Counted from the first letter of the stretch, positions 28,626 to 36,542 are shown. The stretch is DNA of 64,000 bases from JAVBNH01 sp031551635 (GCA_031551635.1 JAVBNH010000003.1:69545-133544); one strand, 5' to 3'. The notes: a model not told the origin generated them from the letters alone. Translations and numbers: made by a program.

Positions 28626-29954
28626 TTGGAATCGGTATGGACAGACAGCGTTAAGAATAATAATCTGACCTTCCCAGCGCTGGCAGGCGAGCATATGACT
28701 GATGTACTCATCATTGGCGGCGGTCTTGCAGGGATTCTATGCGCCGAAAAGCTTCATGAAGCCGGCGTTGACTATAAGCTAATTGAGCAGGGAAAAATCG
28801 GACAGGGAAACAGCTGCAACACAACAGGAAAAATTACCGCTCAGCACGGTTTAATCTATTCTGATTTGACAAAAAAATACGGAAGCGAGACCGCTTTTCT
28901 CTACTACGAAGCAAACCACCAGGCTGTAAATGAATATCAATCGCTTTCAAAGACTTACGATTTTGATTTTGAGCAGCAGAATTCTTTTGTTTTTTCAAAG
29001 GATAACCGGAAAAAGCTAGAAGCTGAAGCAAAGATTTATGACGAGTATAAAATACCCTATATTTTAAATGATAATGCCAATATTCCCGCGGAAAATATCG
29101 GTGCTCTGGGCATGGAATTTCAAGCACAGATGAATGTCATGAAGCTTATTTACGCTTTAGCGCCTAAGTTGAATATTCATGAAAACACTAAAGCAGTATC
29201 TGTTGACGGACTTATTGTAAAATGCGATAATGGGGAAATTATTGCAAATAAAATAATTTATGCGACACACTTCCCTTTTTCAAATATCAAAGGGCTGTAT
29301 TTCTTAAAGATGTATCAGAGCCGTTCCTACACTATTGCAATTGAAAACGCGGCAAAGCTCGACGGGATGTATATTGATGAATGTGAAACCGGGTTGTCGC
29401 TGCGCAATTATCAGAATTATTTGATTATTTGCGGCGGAGACCATAAAACAGGAAAAAACGGCGGCAGGTATGACGAGCTCTCGCAAATCGCTAAAAAACA
29501 CTACAAAGGCAGCAGAATCGCTTTTCGATGGTCAGCACAGGATTGTATGAGTCTAGACAGCCGCCCGTATATTGGCTTTCACCGCTCGAGTGACAATAAT
29601 GTTTTTGTATTGACCGGTTTTAACAAATGGGGGTTGAGCGGTTCAATGGTCGGGGCGATACTGATAAAAGACCTGATTGTTCACGCAAAGTCAAAATTCG
29701 AGAAGGTTTTTGACCCTTCCCGTTCAATTATGAAGCCTCAATTATTTGTTAATGCGGGAAATGCCGCTGTCGGACTTGCACACCTTTCGAAGCGTTGTCC
29801 GCATATGGGCTGTAAAATGAAATGGAACAGCGCTGAATTCTCATGGGACTGCGTCTGCCATGGCTCTAGATTCGACAAAGCCGGGAATATTCTTGATAAT
29901 CCGGCAAAAAAGAAGCTAAAGGTCAAACTAAAAAAATCAAAGGAAGCATATTAG
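28626..29954 (+). CDS. FAD-dependent oxidoreductase with C-terminal Rieske [2Fe-2S] domain
   Basis: The 442-residue protein has an N-terminal FAD-binding motif VLIIGGGLAGILCAEKL (DAO-type fold, about 25-365) and a C-terminal Rieske domain with CPHMGC and CVCHGSRFD supplying two Cys and two His ligands. Such fusions in Firmicutes are called glycine/D-amino-acid oxidase-like proteins of unknown substrate. The TTG at 28626 is preferred because AGAGGTGA lies six bases upstream; GTG at 28617 lies inside that site. It is not in an obvious operon. Confidence 0.85.
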   Translation: MESVWTDSVKNNNLTFPALAGEHMTDVLIIGGGLAGILCAEKLHEAGVDYKLIEQGKIGQGNSCNTTGKITAQHGLIYSDLTKKYGSETAFLYYEANHQAVNEYQSLSKTYDFDFEQQNSFVFSKDNRKKLEAEAKIYDEYKIPYILNDNANIPAENIGALGMEFQAQMNVMKLIYALAPKLNIHENTKAVSVDGLIVKCDNGEIIANKIIYATHFPFSNIKGLYFLKMYQSRSYTIAIENAAKLDGMYIDECETGLSLRNYQNYLIICGGDHKTGKNGGRYDELSQIAKKHYKGSRIAFRWSAQDCMSLDSRPYIGFHRSSDNNVFVLTGFNKWGLSGSMVGAILIKDLIVHAKSKFEKVFDPSRSIMKPQLFVNAGNAAVGLAHLSKRCPHMGCKMKWNSAEFSWDCVCHGSRFDKAGNILDNPAKKKLKVKLKKSKEAY

Positions 29955-30032
29955 CACCTTAGTGAGCTGAAAGCTCAACAAAAAACAAGACTTGGGTTGT
30001 GGGCTTGGCAAGCCAAGCCCACGTTAGGTGCT
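29951..30032 (+). repeat. Copy C of the dispersed palindromic repeat
   Basis: The copy has nested symmetry: outer ends TAGCACCT and AGGTGCTA, inner ends TTAGTGAGCT and AGCCCACGTTA, and a central hairpin GTGGGCTTGG-CAAG-CCAAGCCCAC (10-bp perfect stem). It begins immediately at the stop of the Rieske protein gene and ends at the stop of the converging ylmC gene, so it may act as the terminator for both. Confidence 0.8.
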
Positions 30033-30324
30033 ATCTGAATAAGCCCTCGAAGCCCTTTTTAGGATTTTTACCAGGTCGTTCATGTACACAATCGTCACTG
30101 CAAACAAGAATCGTATCGTCGCCTATGACCTGAATATCATCCCATCTGACCTTTATCTCATCTCTCGCGCCAAGCCCCCCGAGTCTCCCCCTGCCGAAAA
30201 TTATAAGCGCGACAATTTTTCCGGTGCAGGTATCGACCTCAACATCACAGACAGGTCCAAGCCTGCACCCGTTTTTAACATTTATAACATCCTTCTCGCA
30301 TAAATCTTGAATACAGCAGTTCAT
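30031..30324 (-). CDS. ylmC: YlmC/YmxH-family PRC-barrel protein
   Basis: The 97-residue protein has a PRC-barrel fold, with DLCEKDVINVKNGCRLG and DVEVDTCTGKIVALI typical of the YlmC/YmxH family found in spore-forming Firmicutes. Some members are expressed during sporulation; the molecular role is not established. It starts with ATG behind AAAGGAA. It supports the view that this is a spore former. Confidence 0.85.
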   Translation of the reverse strand: MNCCIQDLCEKDVINVKNGCRLGPVCDVEVDTCTGKIVALIIFGRGRLGGLGARDEIKVRWDDIQVIGDDTILVCSDDCVHERPGKNPKKGFEGLFR

Positions 30325-30392
30325 AAAATATTCCTTTCAAAGCAAAAAAAACAGAATTCTAGAAGGTTCAATTATAAATATATTCGCTTCAA

Positions 30393-30480
30393 ACAATAAA
30401 TATTAATATTTCGTCATATACATGATTAGGAGCAATAAATATTAAAATTTTCACCCACATACTTGACAAGAAGCAATAAA
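30393..30480. repeat. AGCAATAAATA repeats spaced about 40 bp upstream of tRNA-Leu
   Basis: Near-identical 10-12 bp words (ACAATAAATATTAAT, AGCAATAAATATTAA, AGCAATAAATAAGTT) begin near 30393, 30432 and 30472, about 40 bp apart. The last overlaps the spacer of the tRNA promoter. They could be regulator sites or remnants of a duplicated promoter. Confidence 0.4.
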
Positions 30481-30491
30481 TAAGTTATTAT
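30463..30491 (+). promoter_or_regulatory. Promoter of tRNA-Leu(UAG)
   Basis: TTGACA, a 17-bp spacer and TATTAT lie about 80 bp upstream of the tRNA gene. Confidence 0.65.
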
Positions 30492-30570
30492 TTCAAAGCA
30501 ATTATTTACGCTTCAAAAACAAGCGTATATTTCAAATTGCATCTCCTATTGTATCATGCAAATTACCAAT

Positions 30571-30655
30571 GCGGGCGTGGCGGAATTGGCAGACGTGCTA
30601 GATTTAGGATCTAGTGAAGTAATTCGTGCAGGTTCAAGTCCTGTCGCCCGCACCA
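30571..30655 (+). tRNA. tRNA-Leu (anticodon TAG)
   Basis: GCGGGCG and CGCCCGC form the acceptor stem. The anticodon arm CTAGA-TTTAGGA-TCTAG gives anticodon TAG, and a long variable arm and an encoded CCA are present. The 85-nt length suits a class II tRNA. Confidence 0.95.
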
Positions 30656-30849
30656 AACAGACCGCTACTATGCGGTCTTTTTTGTATGATATAGCAAGCT
30701 TGCCATGCTGCTTCGCGCATGATGAATAGTTCAAGTCCTGTCGCCCGCACCAACCAGACCGCTACTTTGCGGTCTTTTTTGTATGATATAGCTAGCTCGC
30801 CATGCTGCTTCGCGCATGACGAATAGTTCAAGTCCTGTCGCCCGCATCA
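30632..30849 (+). repeat. 97-bp tandem array of tRNA-Leu 3' tail plus terminator
   Basis: The last 24 bases of the tRNA (GTTCAAGTCCTGTCGCCCGC and the terminal ACCA) occur three times, at 30632, 30729 and 30826, exactly 97 bp apart. Each interval holds the terminator hairpin GACCGC-GCGGTC-T6 and a linker with ATAGCAAGCTTGCC and TTCGCGCATGA. The third tail ends CATCA instead of CACCA. A related single unit follows tRNA-Leu(CAG) at 39138-39258. Confidence 0.9.
30659..30683 (+). terminator. Terminator of tRNA-Leu(UAG)
   Basis: AGACCGC and GCGGTCT pair and are followed by six Ts. A second copy lies at 30756-30780 within the tandem array. Confidence 0.85.
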
Positions 30850-30929
30850 AAATGTGTCATCTGCGGATGACGATGAATAAAGAATGATGAAAAATAAATA
30901 TTGAATAATCAGGTTCTCGTAACAGGACC

Positions 30930-31360
30930 TTGCTCAGTGCCGAGGCAATTTTTCAGTATATCAGTACCATTGTAACTCCGCTAATGCCCGCCGCAGTTTT
31001 GTGGGCTGTGACAAGCGAATTGTCGCCCGCGTTGATGATTGCCATTGTCGGCATGATGGGATTTACTCTGTTTCTTTGTGACTTTTTATTAACAAACCTT
31101 TCGCGAATCGGTGAGCTGAAGTTTATAAATGCTAACGGCAAATTTTCGCTGATGATGGCCTCAAAAATAATGACTCTTGATTTTGAGCTTTTCGAGGGAC
31201 CTCTTGGGAGAACAAAATATCAAAGAGCGAAAAACTCCATGGAGGAGGGCGGAATTCAAGGCTTTTTAACAATGATTTCACAAAGCGTTCACATGCTCAC
31301 ATCAATTCTCTCTTTTGGTGCGATACTGAGCTATCTGAACCCAATTACAGTGCCTTTTCT
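30930..31360 (+). pseudogene. Fragment of an ABC exporter membrane domain
   Basis: The translated stretch (FINANGKFSLMMASKIMTLD, then YQRAKNSMEEGGIQGFLTM and SILSFGAILSYLNPITV) resembles the middle of the membrane domain of ABC exporters from Clostridia. The first membrane helices and the entire ATPase domain are missing, no ribosome-binding site is present, and the frame continues only by reading antisense through the next gene. It is a remnant, probably left by a deletion or element insertion beside the tRNA array. Confidence 0.6.
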
Positions 31361-31862
31361 GCTCGTTATGCATTGCTTTATCAAAGCGGATCGTGTTGCT
31401 CTCAAGCCTGTGTTTCACAGTATTCCAAAGTTTGAACTCTGCGGTCAGCAGGTAAACGGCAGCCATCAGCGCATAATCCTTATGGTTCAGCTTTTGGATG
31501 GCTTCGGTAAATACGGCGTTATGTTTTTCATTTTTAAATGTCATGGGGTAGCCCCCGCTTTCTTTGGCATATTGATTTAATCTTTTCTGAAATGCTCTGT
31601 TGTTTATTTCCGACATGGTTTCAGCAAGTATTTCACGCAGTGTTGCGGCACCGGCGTCTATGCGATCCATAATGCAGGGGCAATGTCCGACAGTGCAGCC
31701 TTTCTTTTTCTGATAGTGAGGACAGAGACGGCAATCGCACATCTCCGCGGTGTATTCAAATTCGCTCATGATAATAATTCCGTGTCCTCTCGGCATAAAA
31801 TTTGGGATGCCCGTCATCATCCGTTCAAGGGATTTCCTATAGGGCGTTTGCATAAATGTCAT
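31302..31862 (-). CDS. Cys-rich hypothetical protein, probably of mobile-element origin
   Basis: The 186-residue protein has a Cys/His cluster (CDCRLCPHYQKKKGCTVGHC) that probably binds metal, and a helical C-terminal half. I recall similar proteins as cargo of conjugative elements in gut Firmicutes but cannot name a family. The ATG at 31862 has AAGGAG eight bases upstream. The upstream leader contains two hairpins, one with a T-run at 31937-31965, an arrangement seen before attenuated genes. It overlaps the end of the ABC remnant and lies between tRNA-Leu and tRNA-Gln. Confidence 0.55.
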   Translation of the reverse strand: MTFMQTPYRKSLERMMTGIPNFMPRGHGIIIMSEFEYTAEMCDCRLCPHYQKKKGCTVGHCPCIMDRIDAGAATLREILAETMSEINNRAFQKRLNQYAKESGGYPMTFKNEKHNAVFTEAIQKLNHKDYALMAAVYLLTAEFKLWNTVKHRLESNTIRFDKAMHNEQKRHCNWVQIAQYRTKREN

Positions 31863-31936
31863 TTTTGATTTCTCCTTTTTCTTGAATAAAATAAGCCAGC
31901 CGCTTTTAACGACTGGCACATTTGGGCAACAAAAAA

Positions 31937-31965
31937 GGCAGATAGATTTTTTATTTCTATCTGCC
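31937..31965 (-). terminator. Hairpin and T-run upstream of the Cys-rich gene
   Basis: GGCAGATAGA and TCTATCTGCC form a 10-bp stem. On the - strand it is followed by TTTTTTG, about 70 bp before the 31862 start. It could end incoming transcription or act as a leader attenuator; a second hairpin (GCCAG...CTGGC) lies between it and the start. Confidence 0.6.
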
Positions 31966-32072
31966 GTGTTTAGCAATATTCAGTTGTACGAGAGTTCAAC
32001 TCTATCCACAAAGGGAAAAATGCGATTTTACATCTTCAAATCGGAACATTAATTTTCCACCCCTTAGACTGC

Positions 32073-32101
32073 AAAAAACCCTGATAAAATCAAGGTTTTT
32101 T
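32073..32101 (-). terminator. Terminator of the tRNA-His/tRNA-Gln unit
   Basis: On the - strand AAAAAACCTTGAT and ATCAGGGTTTTTT form a hairpin ending in six Ts. A second hairpin, GGCTATA-AAAAAGA-TATAGCC, lies just before it (32104-32124). Confidence 0.6.
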
Positions 32102-32130
32102 ATGGCTATATCTTTTTTATAGCCTCTTGA

Positions 32131-32205
32131 TGGCAGGGGTGGCAGGATTTGAACCTACGGATGACGGAATCAAAATCCGTTGCCTTACCGCTTGGCGACA
32201 CCCCT
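32131..32205 (-). tRNA. tRNA-Gln (anticodon TTG)
   Basis: On the - strand AGGGGTG pairs with CACCCCT, the anticodon loop reads GATTTTGATTC with anticodon TTG, the T arm is GGTTCAAATCC, and CCA is encoded. Length 75 nt. Confidence 0.93.
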
Positions 32206-32210
32206 TTACA

Positions 32211-32247
32211 GGTTTACAGGGAATCAGGTTTACAGGGAATCAGGTTT
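32211..32247. repeat. 16-bp tandem repeat between tRNA genes
   Basis: GGTTTACAGGGAATCA occurs twice in a row (32211, 32227), followed by a partial third copy GGTTT. It fills the spacer between tRNA-Gln and tRNA-His. Confidence 0.8.
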
Positions 32248-32324
32248 GTTTAAAAAATATACAGGAACAGGAAAAGAACTTTGCGCAATCCTGCCTCCTG
32301 TACTATCAAGCCTGACAATTTGAA

Positions 32325-32402
32325 TGGGGTGGATGATCGGAATCGAACCGACGACCTCCAGGGCCACAACCTGGCACTCTAACCAACTGAGCTACATCCA
32401 CC
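32325..32402 (-). tRNA. tRNA-His (anticodon GTG)
   Basis: On the - strand the gene starts with the extra G typical of tRNA-His before GTGGATG, which pairs with CATCCAC. The anticodon loop is GGTTGTGGCC with anticodon GTG. CCA is encoded. Confidence 0.95.
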
Positions 32403-32538
32403 GCAAAGAGTTCAGCCGAACAGAATAACCGGCTCGGCTAAACTCAATTTGAAATTATAGCGAATAAAAGAGGCTTTGTCAATACTAAAATAAAATATTT
32501 ACAGAGCTTTTGCAGATTTTGCTAATAATAGCGTCTGC

Positions 32539-33435
32539 TTAGAAATACATTTCCGCATATTCAAGAATTTTGTTGTTAAAATCAGCAGCCATTGTCGCAT
32601 CTGCTTTATTATCCAAGCCGTGACCGGAATTCGGGAACTCGAAGTAATCAAAAGAAATACCCTCAACAGTCGCGAGCTTATCCCTGAGAGTGCGCCCGTC
32701 AAGTATCGGGACAATATCGTCCTTCGCGCCGTATGCAATAAGCGTCGGCGGAATTTCTTCTGAAACACACCAGTAAGGGCTAACTGCCTTCACAAATTCC
32801 ATGTTCGCTTCAAGTGTCTGGTCGCTGATTATTGTTTTGCCTGTCAGGTTTGTTAGAACTCCGAACATGTCATTTTTTGTGTACATACCGGAATCCACAA
32901 AGGTCTGGAAGTTTGCGGGACCTACCCTGCCGACACAGAAGGCAATCGGAATCGGCGCCTCGGTATCAGTGCCGTTAATATGCGAGAAGGAATAAAGCAT
33001 AGACAAATGCCCGCCCGCTGAGTCGCCATAGGTTGCAATTTTCTTGACTGTTATACCGTCCGCAGTGGTTTTATCCTTAAGCTTCCCTATTGCGGCGTCG
33101 ATATCCTCGAGCATATCAAAGGCGTTTGCCTTATCCTGAATCATTCGGTAGTTTATCGTTGCGGCGATATAACCCCTGTTTGCGATTTCCTTGCACAGAG
33201 AGGCATAATTGCTCTTGTCGCCAGCAGTCCAGCCGCCGCCGTGAATAAGCACCATTGCGCCAAGCTCTTCTTTGATGTTTGCTGCTTTGTCAGGATAATA
33301 AATATCCATTACCTGAGCCGCATGAGAGCCGTAGCTGATGTTTTTAAATTCAACCACTGTGCCCGGCATAATGTTAAAAAGGCTCATAAAAAATGCAATA
33401 ATCGCTGCGAAAAAATTAATGATTGTCTGCCACAT
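32539..33435 (-). CDS. Alpha/beta hydrolase, HSL-type esterase/lipase
   Basis: The 298-residue protein has an N-terminal hydrophobic segment (about 1-25) that is probably a signal anchor, the oxyanion-hole motif HGGGW, the nucleophile elbow GDSAGGH and a C-terminal NSGHG with the catalytic His. This is the hormone-sensitive-lipase group of carboxylesterases. It starts with ATG behind AAAGGAG. Substrate is unknown. It is not clearly in an operon with the next hydrolase, which is 200 bp upstream with its own ribosome-binding site. Confidence 0.8.
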   Translation of the reverse strand: MWQTIINFFAAIIAFFMSLFNIMPGTVVEFKNISYGSHAAQVMDIYYPDKAANIKEELGAMVLIHGGGWTAGDKSNYASLCKEIANRGYIAATINYRMIQDKANAFDMLEDIDAAIGKLKDKTTADGITVKKIATYGDSAGGHLSMLYSFSHINGTDTEAPIPIAFCVGRVGPANFQTFVDSGMYTKNDMFGVLTNLTGKTIISDQTLEANMEFVKAVSPYWCVSEEIPPTLIAYGAKDDIVPILDGRTLRDKLATVEGISFDYFEFPNSGHGLDNKADATMAADFNNKILEYAEMYF

Positions 33436-33636
33436 TAATAAAGACTCCTTTCAGTTTTGAGGTGTGATTTGAAAATAAAAAAACTGGGGTAATGTGCCGC
33501 TTTTATGATAACATATTATGGAAGATAAATCAATAGACAAAGTTTTTTCATGCTATTGATTTATGATAATTTCATAGACAAAGTTTTATCATTGAAAAGC
33601 CCTGAAGCATTGCAGCCTCAGGGCTTTAAAAGGTTA

Positions 33637-34434
33637 TCAGCTTTTAATCTGTGAAAAAAGCCATGGCAGCAGCTCGGCTTCATGATATACTCTTCCCGCG
33701 ATTGAGTGCTCCTCTTCCGGGTACTCGGTGTATTTTACTTTTCCGCCCGCATCCTCGAGAGCCTTGACCATATCGCGCGAACGCTCAACAGGCACGGCTG
33801 TGTCCTTCGCGCCGTGAAATACCCAAATCGGAACATTCTTCATCAAAGGCGCTTTCTCGATGTCTCCAGGCAAATCCCAGCCTCCGCAAACCGGTATGGC
33901 AGCTGTGAAGTAATCAGGATAATCTCTCAGCAGTCCCCATGTTCCAAAACCGCCCATAGATACACCTGTGAGATAAATGCGTGAGGAATCTACCGAATAT
34001 TCGCCTTTGATTTTTTCAATCAATTCCTTTAATTCGACTTCAACATTCACCTGGTCGTCGGGTCCGTCAACCCAGCGCTCATCTTCCGGACACTGAGGCA
34101 CAAGCACAAAACAAGGATATTTTTCAAGGTTTTCTTCACTGAACAGGACTTCCAGAAATGTATTATTCTGAACTTGTTTTTTATTATTGTTTCCGTTAGT
34201 ACCCGCACCGTGCAAATAAATAACAAGCGGAAAATTCTGCGATTCGGACGACTGCGGCGAATATAACCGGTATGGTATTTTTTTACCAGATGAATCAGTG
34301 TATACTGCCTTGGACATAATCAGAGAAAAGTCTGAGGAGGGTTTGTTTTCATAGTAAAAGATAAATGCTACTGCGCAAACTATTATGATTAATATAGGAA
34401 GAATAATTAACAGCTTTTTATTTACGGATTTCAT
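33637..34434 (-). CDS. Membrane-anchored alpha/beta hydrolase (CE1/prolyl-oligopeptidase-like)
   Basis: The 265-residue protein has an N-terminal membrane segment (about 7-27) and an extracytoplasmic hydrolase domain with HGAGTNGNN (oxyanion loop), GVSMGGFGTW (nucleophile Ser), WVFHGAKDTAVPV (Asp) and EEHS (His). Related proteins are feruloyl or acetyl esterases and prolyl-oligopeptidase-like esterases, so a role in plant polysaccharide de-esterification is possible. It starts with ATG behind AAAGGGAAG. Confidence 0.75.
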   Translation of the reverse strand: MKSVNKKLLIILPILIIIVCAVAFIFYYENKPSSDFSLIMSKAVYTDSSGKKIPYRLYSPQSSESQNFPLVIYLHGAGTNGNNNKKQVQNNTFLEVLFSEENLEKYPCFVLVPQCPEDERWVDGPDDQVNVEVELKELIEKIKGEYSVDSSRIYLTGVSMGGFGTWGLLRDYPDYFTAAIPVCGGWDLPGDIEKAPLMKNVPIWVFHGAKDTAVPVERSRDMVKALEDAGGKVKYTEYPEEEHSIAGRVYHEAELLPWLFSQIKS

Positions 34435-34493
34435 TATTCAACTTCCCTTTCTTTTTTATTATCATAATATATTTTTCTTCTTATTTCAAGTCA

Positions 34494-36017
34494 TTATATA
34501 ACTTTTGTTACATTCCAGAGCTCCCTGATAATCGTCCAGTTCTGCATGAAGCTTGAATTAACAGTCCAGTAGCTCACGCCTGCAAGACCGAGATTCCTCA
34601 CTAGCTCCATTTTTGCATAAATACTGCGCGCATCCTCAAACCAGACTATATGCTCCTTGCCCGCGGAATCCCTATAATTAAAATATGGGCTTGCCGCGAC
34701 CTTGTCAAACTCGATTGCCGCTCCGACATTGAATGCAAGGCTGACTGCCGCTGTGTTTGTGAGAACCTTCGCGTATGTACCTTTTTCATAGGGCAGTGTC
34801 CAATCATATGAATAATTCGGTATTCCCATCAGCAGTTTCTCAGGCGGAATTTGTGTAACAGCAAAATCCATTACTCTTTTAACATTGTTTAGCGGAGCGA
34901 TTGCCATTGGGGGACCGCCCTGATAACCCCATTCATAGGTCATAATGATGACATGGTCGCAAACCTTGCCGTGGAAGGCGTAATCGTGCGCCTCGTAAAG
35001 CAGTCCGGTTTGAGTATCCGAATATTTAGGCGCGAGAGCTGTAGTCAGCTCAAAACCATTCGCATCCATTTTTGCCCTTGCCTTGAGCAGGAATTGATTA
35101 TAAGCTTCCCTATCACGGGGATAAACATATTCAAAATCAAGGTCAAGCCCATGGTATTTTTTCGCCTTCATTTCACCGACGACATTATTTAAAAGTGTCT
35201 CGCTCAGCTCCGCACTGTTGAGAATAGTGCTTGCTATATCACTGCTGAAGCCGCCTTCGGGCGAGATATTCGTCAGCACCAGCATTGGCGCGATATTTCT
35301 AGCGCGAACAGTGTTTATCAGCGTCTGGTCATTGAGTTTAATCAGGTCGCCGGTCGGCGTCGCCTTATAAGCGAAAATGCTCATGTATGACAAAAATGGC
35401 ATGCACTCAAGCAAAACACCCGCGGAAATGCTCGGGTAACAATAACCGTTTACGATAAATTTACCCCATTTATCACTGCCCTGTGCCGCAACAGCTTCAT
35501 TTAAAGCTGAAACCCTTGCTATTGGTGAAGGGATAATCATTTCCATTCCTGGATAAATCATATTTGGCATGGGAATCTGCGGATTTGCTTCAATAAGCCG
35601 CGGAAGCGTTGTACCGTAACGCTTTGCGATGGAGTAGAAGGAATCACCCGGCAGGACGGAATAGACCCTATTTTGCTGCATGCTGCCGTCTGGGATATTC
35701 ACAGCCGTTCCAGGATAAATCAAGGTCGGCAGAGAAATCTGCGGGTTCGCTTCTATAATCGAGGCTAGTGTAACGCCGTAACGCTGGGCAATGCCGTGCA
35801 TACTCTCACCGGGGGCGACTGTGTGAACAAAGCCGGCAGGTGTTGAATTGCTCGCCATAACCTCCCCGAGCATAGGAACCAGCACCAGCGACTGTCCCAC
35901 GACTAGCTGATTAGGATTAGGCATACCGTTATTCAGCACGATTTTATCAACAGGAACATTAAATTCCCGAGAAATTTTGCTAAGAGTGTCACCTGACTTG
36001 ACGACATATATTATCAC
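34494..36017 (-). CDS. LysM-GH18 hydrolase of the spore cortex SleL/YaaH type
   Basis: The 507-residue protein has three LysM domains (starting near residues 2, 64 and 116) and a GH18 domain (about 190-507). The catalytic motif is YHGLDLDFEY (DxxDxDxE form). SleL/YaaH proteins are N-acetylglucosaminidases that act on spore cortex peptidoglycan during germination. There is no classical signal peptide, as in SleL. It starts with GTG behind AAGG. Homologues in non-sporulation roles exist, so the spore role is probable, not proved. Confidence 0.82.
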   Translation of the reverse strand: MIIYVVKSGDTLSKISREFNVPVDKIVLNNGMPNPNQLVVGQSLVLVPMLGEVMASNSTPAGFVHTVAPGESMHGIAQRYGVTLASIIEANPQISLPTLIYPGTAVNIPDGSMQQNRVYSVLPGDSFYSIAKRYGTTLPRLIEANPQIPMPNMIYPGMEMIIPSPIARVSALNEAVAAQGSDKWGKFIVNGYCYPSISAGVLLECMPFLSYMSIFAYKATPTGDLIKLNDQTLINTVRARNIAPMLVLTNISPEGGFSSDIASTILNSAELSETLLNNVVGEMKAKKYHGLDLDFEYVYPRDREAYNQFLLKARAKMDANGFELTTALAPKYSDTQTGLLYEAHDYAFHGKVCDHVIIMTYEWGYQGGPPMAIAPLNNVKRVMDFAVTQIPPEKLLMGIPNYSYDWTLPYEKGTYAKVLTNTAAVSLAFNVGAAIEFDKVAASPYFNYRDSAGKEHIVWFEDARSIYAKMELVRNLGLAGVSYWTVNSSFMQNWTIIRELWNVTKVI

Positions 36018-36098
36018 AAAATCACAACCTTATACTTTTTGTCAAGTATATGCGGCAGATTCTGTAATAAATACAATTTCGTTTTTTTTATTCAGTTC

Positions 36099-36168
36099 TT
36101 TAGTGGGCTGAAATCTCAACAAAAAACAAGACTTGGATTGTGGGCTTGGCAAGCTAAGCCCACGTTAG
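36099..36168 (+). repeat. Copy D of the dispersed palindromic repeat
   Basis: TTAGTGGGCTGAAATCTC, an A-rich stretch, a GTGGGCTTGG hairpin and CCCACGTTAG. It is directly followed by copy E, giving a tandem pair. Confidence 0.8.
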
Positions 36169-36170
36169 CA

Positions 36171-36242
36171 CCTTAGTGGGCTGAAAGCTCAACAAAAAAC
36201 AAGACTTGGGATGTGAGCTTGACAAGCCATGCCCACGTTAGG
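36171..36242 (+). repeat. Copy E of the dispersed palindromic repeat
   Basis: CCTTAGTGGGCTGAAAGCTC through GCCCACGTTAGG. It ends about 10 bp before the promoter of the ABC-class ATPase leader. Confidence 0.8.
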
Positions 36243-36252
36243 AAACTTACTA

Positions 36253-36281
36253 TTGCATTTTCCAATAATTTGTGTTACAAT
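36253..36281 (+). promoter_or_regulatory. Promoter for the attenuated ABC-class ATPase gene
   Basis: TTGCAT, a 17-bp spacer and TACAAT. It would start transcription near 36288, about 115 bp before the leader terminator. Confidence 0.7.
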
Positions 36282-36325
36282 GTTTTTCAGCAAAGGTCAA
36301 TAAATAAAAGAAAGAGGTGGGCAAA

Positions 36326-36376
36326 ATGAAAACACTGATATTTAATATTTCTGATAAAATCATTTTGTCCTATTAA
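36326..36376 (+). CDS. 16-residue leader peptide
   Basis: The short frame MKTLIFNISDKIILSY is preceded by AGAGGTGG at a seven-base spacing, a strong ribosome-binding site. It sits between a promoter and an intrinsic terminator upstream of the ABC-class ATPase gene. Its bases 36351-36362 (CTGATAAAATCA) are perfectly complementary to 36411-36422 in the terminator, so ribosome position on this frame could decide whether the terminator forms. It does not match a named leader peptide that I know. Confidence 0.6.
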   Translation: MKTLIFNISDKIILSY

Positions 36377-36403
36377 GCTCAATTCTTTTTTTGAGTTTAT
36401 TTT

Positions 36404-36437
36404 ACGCCGTTGATTTTATCAGCGGCGTTTTCTTTTT
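36404..36437 (+). promoter_or_regulatory. Attenuator terminator of the ABC-class ATPase gene
   Basis: ACGCCGTTGA and TCAGCGGCGT form a 10-bp stem (one G-T pair) with a TTTTA loop, followed by TTTCTTTTTG. It lies 28 bp after the leader-peptide stop and before the downstream ribosome-binding site. The segment 36411-36422 can instead pair with 36351-36362 inside the leader frame. Confidence 0.7.
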
Positions 36438-36458
36438 GCCCTGAAAGGAGGATTTATT

Positions 36459-36542
36459 ATGCTGAAATTGTATAATGAAAAAATTCAACTTACGGAGGAA
36501 AAAAAACTTGAAAAGACTTTTATATTATTTGAATCTGATTAA
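36459..36542 (+). CDS. 27-residue small frame overlapping the start of the ATPase gene
   Basis: The frame starts with ATG eight bases after a perfect AAAGGAGG and encodes 27 residues beginning MLKLYNEKIQLTEEKK. It overlaps the ATPase gene in another frame, and the ATPase ribosome-binding site (ACGGAGG, 36492-36498) lies inside it. This suggests translational coupling or a second leader. It may be non-functional as a peptide. Confidence 0.45.
   Translation: MLKLYNEKIQLTEEKKLEKTFILFESD

Noticed and set aside
30546..30831. Two - strand frames of about 60 codons containing LVRATGLEP...
   Set aside because: They are antisense readings of tRNA-Leu and its 97-bp tail copies, a well-known annotation artefact.
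30632..30849. Evenly spaced repeats resembling a short CRISPR array
   Set aside because: The intervening sequences are near-identical, the repeat is a tRNA tail and there are no cas genes.
31361..31580. C-terminal part of the + strand frame continuing the ABC fragment
   Set aside because: From about 31360 it is antisense to the Cys-rich gene and no longer resembles ABC proteins.
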